A DNA stretch of 64,000 nucleotides. It comes from Eleginops maclovinus (taxonomy: Eukaryota > Chordata > Actinopteri > Perciformes > Eleginopidae). The notes beneath the pieces were generated by a model. The model was given only the letters and a program-made list of their open reading frames with translations. It was not told where the DNA came from and searched no databases. This document shows, piece after piece, positions 60,728 to 64,000 of this stretch. The DNA is taken from NCBI RefSeq assembly GCF_036324505.1, contig NC_086355.1, forward strand, positions 20,884,518-20,948,517, in the 5' to 3' direction. Position numbers and translations under genes: made by a program. Position 1 is the stretch's first letter. Each line of letters opens with the position of its first letter.

Positions 60728-62110
60728 GTATTTTCAGACCGGAAATACATGTGTGTGAGCACTATTGTTTCTGAGCCAGCCGTACATTTAATAAGAAAAG
60801 ATGTAAGACGATGACGCTCAATATCTGTTGAGGGCTTTATTTGAATTTTAGCTTATGGCCTCCCCAGGTGAACTTTTTTTCAACTGTGACCCTGTTTCTC
60901 GCTATACTCAACACAGCATTGTGGGTTTTCTATTACCAAAAAGGCGCTTTTGCTTTTCTCTTTGACTACAAATCCTCTGCAATCGTCTCTTGCTCTCGAA
61001 ACCTGGTAAGGGAAATCTTGAGTCCTGCTTATATGTAGTGTGAATAATTCTGTACGGAGCAGACCCTTTAAATCTATATTTGGACCATTTCCCCAGTGTC
61101 CTACAGAGAACTGATGGCGGTGTATTAGTCATTTACAAATGAAAGTTGTAATGTTTGAGGCATGCAGGGGGTGATATCCGATTATTGAAAAGGGGTTTAA
61201 TTTTATATAACAAAAACTATTGGCAATAGTTGGTCATATTTGGACAATTGGTAATCAGTGTATCCCTGAACACTTCAGCAAGACTAGTGCTGACCATGTG
61301 ACCTGTGTAAGGCCAGGTTAAGGTGACAGTTCTCCATATTCTCCTCTTTGGCAGGCTAGGGTTAGTAGGCCTGTCAGTATTTATCTATATTGCAAAACAA
61401 ATGCTGCCTTCCCTCGTGGTGAATATAATATTTGCAAACCATGTATAGCCGAGTAACAGTATATTTAGATTGTAGACCTTGTACATGCTTTGGAAATACT
61501 GTACAAATATGCAACAATGAAAATAAGAAATGTGTACAAACTATGCAAATAAAAGTGCCATCTCTTAGTGTCTTTTCCCTTAAACAACGCTGCATGTACA
61601 ATACACACTGGTGAATAACACACACACCTTACACAACATACAAATAGGGACAAGGTTCACTATATACAGCATCAGCACATGCGCATAGCACCCCCAGACC
61701 CTGTGCACACACCGCCCGACAGCGACTGTGATGAACAGGCAGAAAGGAAAGCCTCTCTGGGCATAAATATGTCCGGCGTCAAGATATACAACTGGCAATT
61801 CCATCTCCAGTTGAAGCCTCGCCGATTGCTTTTTGCCCCTTCCCCTGCTACTCACGCAGGCGTGCAACACACACGGACAGAACCGTGGCCTTGCACATGT
61901 GCATGCACGGAACAGGCTCATAATACACACACACAATGAGGCGGGGGTCAGAGAAGGGATATCAAACCAAATTAAAATGACCTCTCAGTTTAACTGAGGA
62001 TTATGCAACACATCCATCCATCATACATGGATGCTCTGTGCAGCGGAGCAGACACCCAAGGAAGAGGACTCTGCCTCATACAGAGGATTGAGCCTGGCCA
62101 CAGCAGAGCC

Positions 62111-62350
62111 TTAAAGAGGAGATATGACGCTCATTTTAAGGTTCATATTTGTATTTAGTGCCTTTACTGGGACATGACCCCATGCTTTTTGTTCAAAAAG
62201 CTCTCTTTTGTGATTGGTCCACTGCTAAGAGATGTCCCTCACCTTAGCCTATCACGTACAATGTGTTGTAACATTACGTAGCTAATAGAAGCATGAGTGT
62301 TATGTAGTGATGTCACTATTTTAGAGGAGCAAACTAAGGAGATGTCTCAG
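62111..62350 (+). mobile_element. CCAAT-containing MITE family, copy E (right-truncated)
   Basis: Starts TTAAAGAGGAGATATGACGC, then ccatgctttttgttcaaaaa, gtgattggtccactgc, cctatcacgtacaatgtgtt and tagtgatgtcactatttt. The right terminal repeat is lost. Confidence 0.6.
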
Positions 62351-62399
62351 GCAGAAAATAAGATCTTTGGAAAACGCATAAGTAATTAGTAGTAATTCT

Positions 62400-62600
62400 A
62401 CTAGGCACCATCATGCCAAACATAAGTCCACCTTTAGCTTAGCAGTGGTAATGCGCAGCTATGCAACGGTGATTAACCTTAGCTTTTTTAATTCTGCAGA
62501 TTGCATTAACGCTTCAAGAATCATAAAAGTGGTGTAAACAATGAAATACTATCCTGCTGAACAACACAGTACCATAAATGTTTGTTAGCGCAGATCTTTT
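62400..62600 (-). repeat. Dispersed repeat of unknown type, copy 3 (reverse)
   Basis: Reverse-complement match to the family at 56486/58035: tccacctttagcttagcagt here is the complement of ctaagctaaaggtgga there, and catgattcttgaagc-like and cagcaggata-type motifs follow in the expected order. Confidence 0.5.
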
Positions 62601-63490
62601 GTTGAGCCCTTGTGATGATAAGTTCCGAGTCGGACTACAAACATATGTCATCACCGCACCACTATTAGGAAAAATGCTAAAAATATATTTTCAAAAAGGG
62701 CTATTTGTAGAGCTGCAATGCAGGGACACTCGACCTCAGCTGGCAGAACTGTTGTGATGAAACTGCATAAACTAAAACCTGCTAGTGCACAATGCAAGGC
62801 TGCACCTGCACCGACCTACACATCTTCAGAAACTATCCTGAAAACAAAAAACAACACACCTGCTCAGTCACATAAAAACATGAACTCCTAGCCCACCACT
62901 ACCTTGATCCTAAAGGTTGTTTTATTATTTGTGGAATAGTGCATCGACTTGATGATATGACACAGCAAGTGCACATCAAAGTTCTTCAAACTCTTTATGG
63001 AGGCAGAAAAACTACTTTCATATTATAAGGAAGTTGTAGAGTTTGCTTGATGCTGGAGTTTCAATATGTTGTTTTCATACAGCGTCAAGTGTTTGGCAAA
63101 TCTGCCAAAAACACCTCGGAAGCAGAAATCCGTTTAAAAAAGGCAGCAGTGGAGAAAGCTGATGCACACTCTCCAATAAACATAGCATGACTAATCCCTC
63201 CTCACAAATGACAAGGCCTAGTCATCCAGCTCACAATGAACGGTCTCCCTCTACAAGACTTCAAAGCGAAGCGTTTGCCATCATGCAGACGGGAGTGATG
63301 GGACGACGAGCACACAGGGTTAACTAAACAAGCAATTCCAGTGTGGCAGCATTTGCTAAAAAGCTTGATGGGGCCGACTAAGCTCCTGTGATTGGCCTTT
63401 GTGTGTGAAAGTGACCACTTAAGTGCAATGCAGTCACTCTTGAGTGTGTTTGGAGGCATAAGCACTTCCTCTGACTTTTTGCCTGCTCGC

Positions 63491-63492
<2 letters not shown>

Positions 63493-63564
<72 letters not shown>
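63493..63564. repeat. (TG)n microsatellite
   Basis: 72 bases of TG with one TA interruption near 63535. The His/Thr-rich ORFs on the minus strand are artefacts. Confidence 0.95.
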
Positions 63565-64000
63565 AGCATTCCTCAGAATGTATTGCTGTGTGTGTACATG
63601 CTCACGGGTGCATTCGTGGTTGTTTTGCTGTGTGTGCATGTGTGTGTAAAAGAGAGCATCTGTGGGTTTTTTTAAATGCTTTATTCCGGTGCTATGGTGG
63701 TATACTTGAATGCCCCGTGTAAAAAGATGACTGCAGTTAAGTAGCTTTTGAAAGCGAGATTATTCACAGAATCACTGAGCCATACTGTGATCCAAAATAG
63801 TGTCCACAAACTAAATATTAGTCATCTGAATACAATATGTTATTTTAAGTTCTTGCCCACAACAACAGTACATATTTGAATTCAGTTTATTAATTACCAA
63901 TCACTGTCTGTTGCAAACTATTAACAAATATACATGTATTTTTATAGTGTACATACATTACTTGATCGTTATGTCTTAGATAAAAAATTGGATTTATTGA

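Larger units (their letters stand above)
60728..63492. other. No recognised gene
   Basis: Apart from the MITE and repeat copies listed, non-coding. Possible ORFs are short and shadow-like. Confidence 0.35.

Overview
The window looks like a ray-finned (teleost, probably percomorph) fish chromosome. One gene can be read with confidence: the 3' two thirds of a collagen XVIII alpha-1 gene (col18a1) on the + strand. Its exons run from about 8.6 kb to the stop codon at 28,411, and the 3' UTR reaches about 29.55 kb. The fish origin is inferred from the short introns, the repeat families (IR/DR Tc1 elements, hAT-type MITEs, tRNA-derived SINEs, L2-like LINE debris) and the long CA/TG microsatellites.

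Thirty-eight exons (8,620-28,411) join in phase into 3,327 bases, i.e. 1,108 codons plus a stop, with no frameshift. In order they encode an acidic/proline-rich non-collagenous leader, many Gly-X-Y blocks with short interruptions (two carrying acidic Ser-Gly sites of heparan-sulfate type), a trimerisation segment, a proline-rich hinge, and a C-terminal endostatin module of about 175 residues with four cysteines. The upstream exons (signal peptide, laminin-G/TSPN-like domain) are not visible and probably lie left of the window. A tiny candidate exon at 1.95 kb is uncertain.

1-8.6 kb: a degenerate AT-rich tandem array (1-740), a dead LINE fragment (2.3-2.85 kb, minus strand), and a nested MITE/SINE composite that stops about 30 bases before the first certain collagen exon. 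9.3-9.8 kb: a second copy of the same MITE inside an intron. 29.6-38 kb: no gene found. 38.05-38.51 kb: two CCAAT boxes 33 bases apart, then an ATG-free pyrimidine-rich stretch ending in a perfect splice donor. I read this as the promoter and non-coding first exon of another + strand gene whose coding exons lie beyond the window. Synteny with human 21q22.3 (COL18A1-SLC19A1-PCBP3) makes pcbp3 a candidate, but nothing in the sequence proves it.

38.5-64 kb: no convincing coding exon, but many mobile elements. There is a nearly intact Tc1-like transposon whose transposase is broken by a single-base frameshift, and an internally deleted Tc1 relative. Three hAT-type MITEs have terminal inverted repeats and visible target-site duplications, one of them inserted into an older dispersed repeat. 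Four of the five copies of a CCAAT-containing MITE family lie here (the fifth is at 8.2 kb), along with a second SINE, a 126-base (AC)n tract and a near-perfect 19-bp stem-loop at 60.7 kb. I found no evidence of a new biological system; the notable items are genome-structural and transposon-related.
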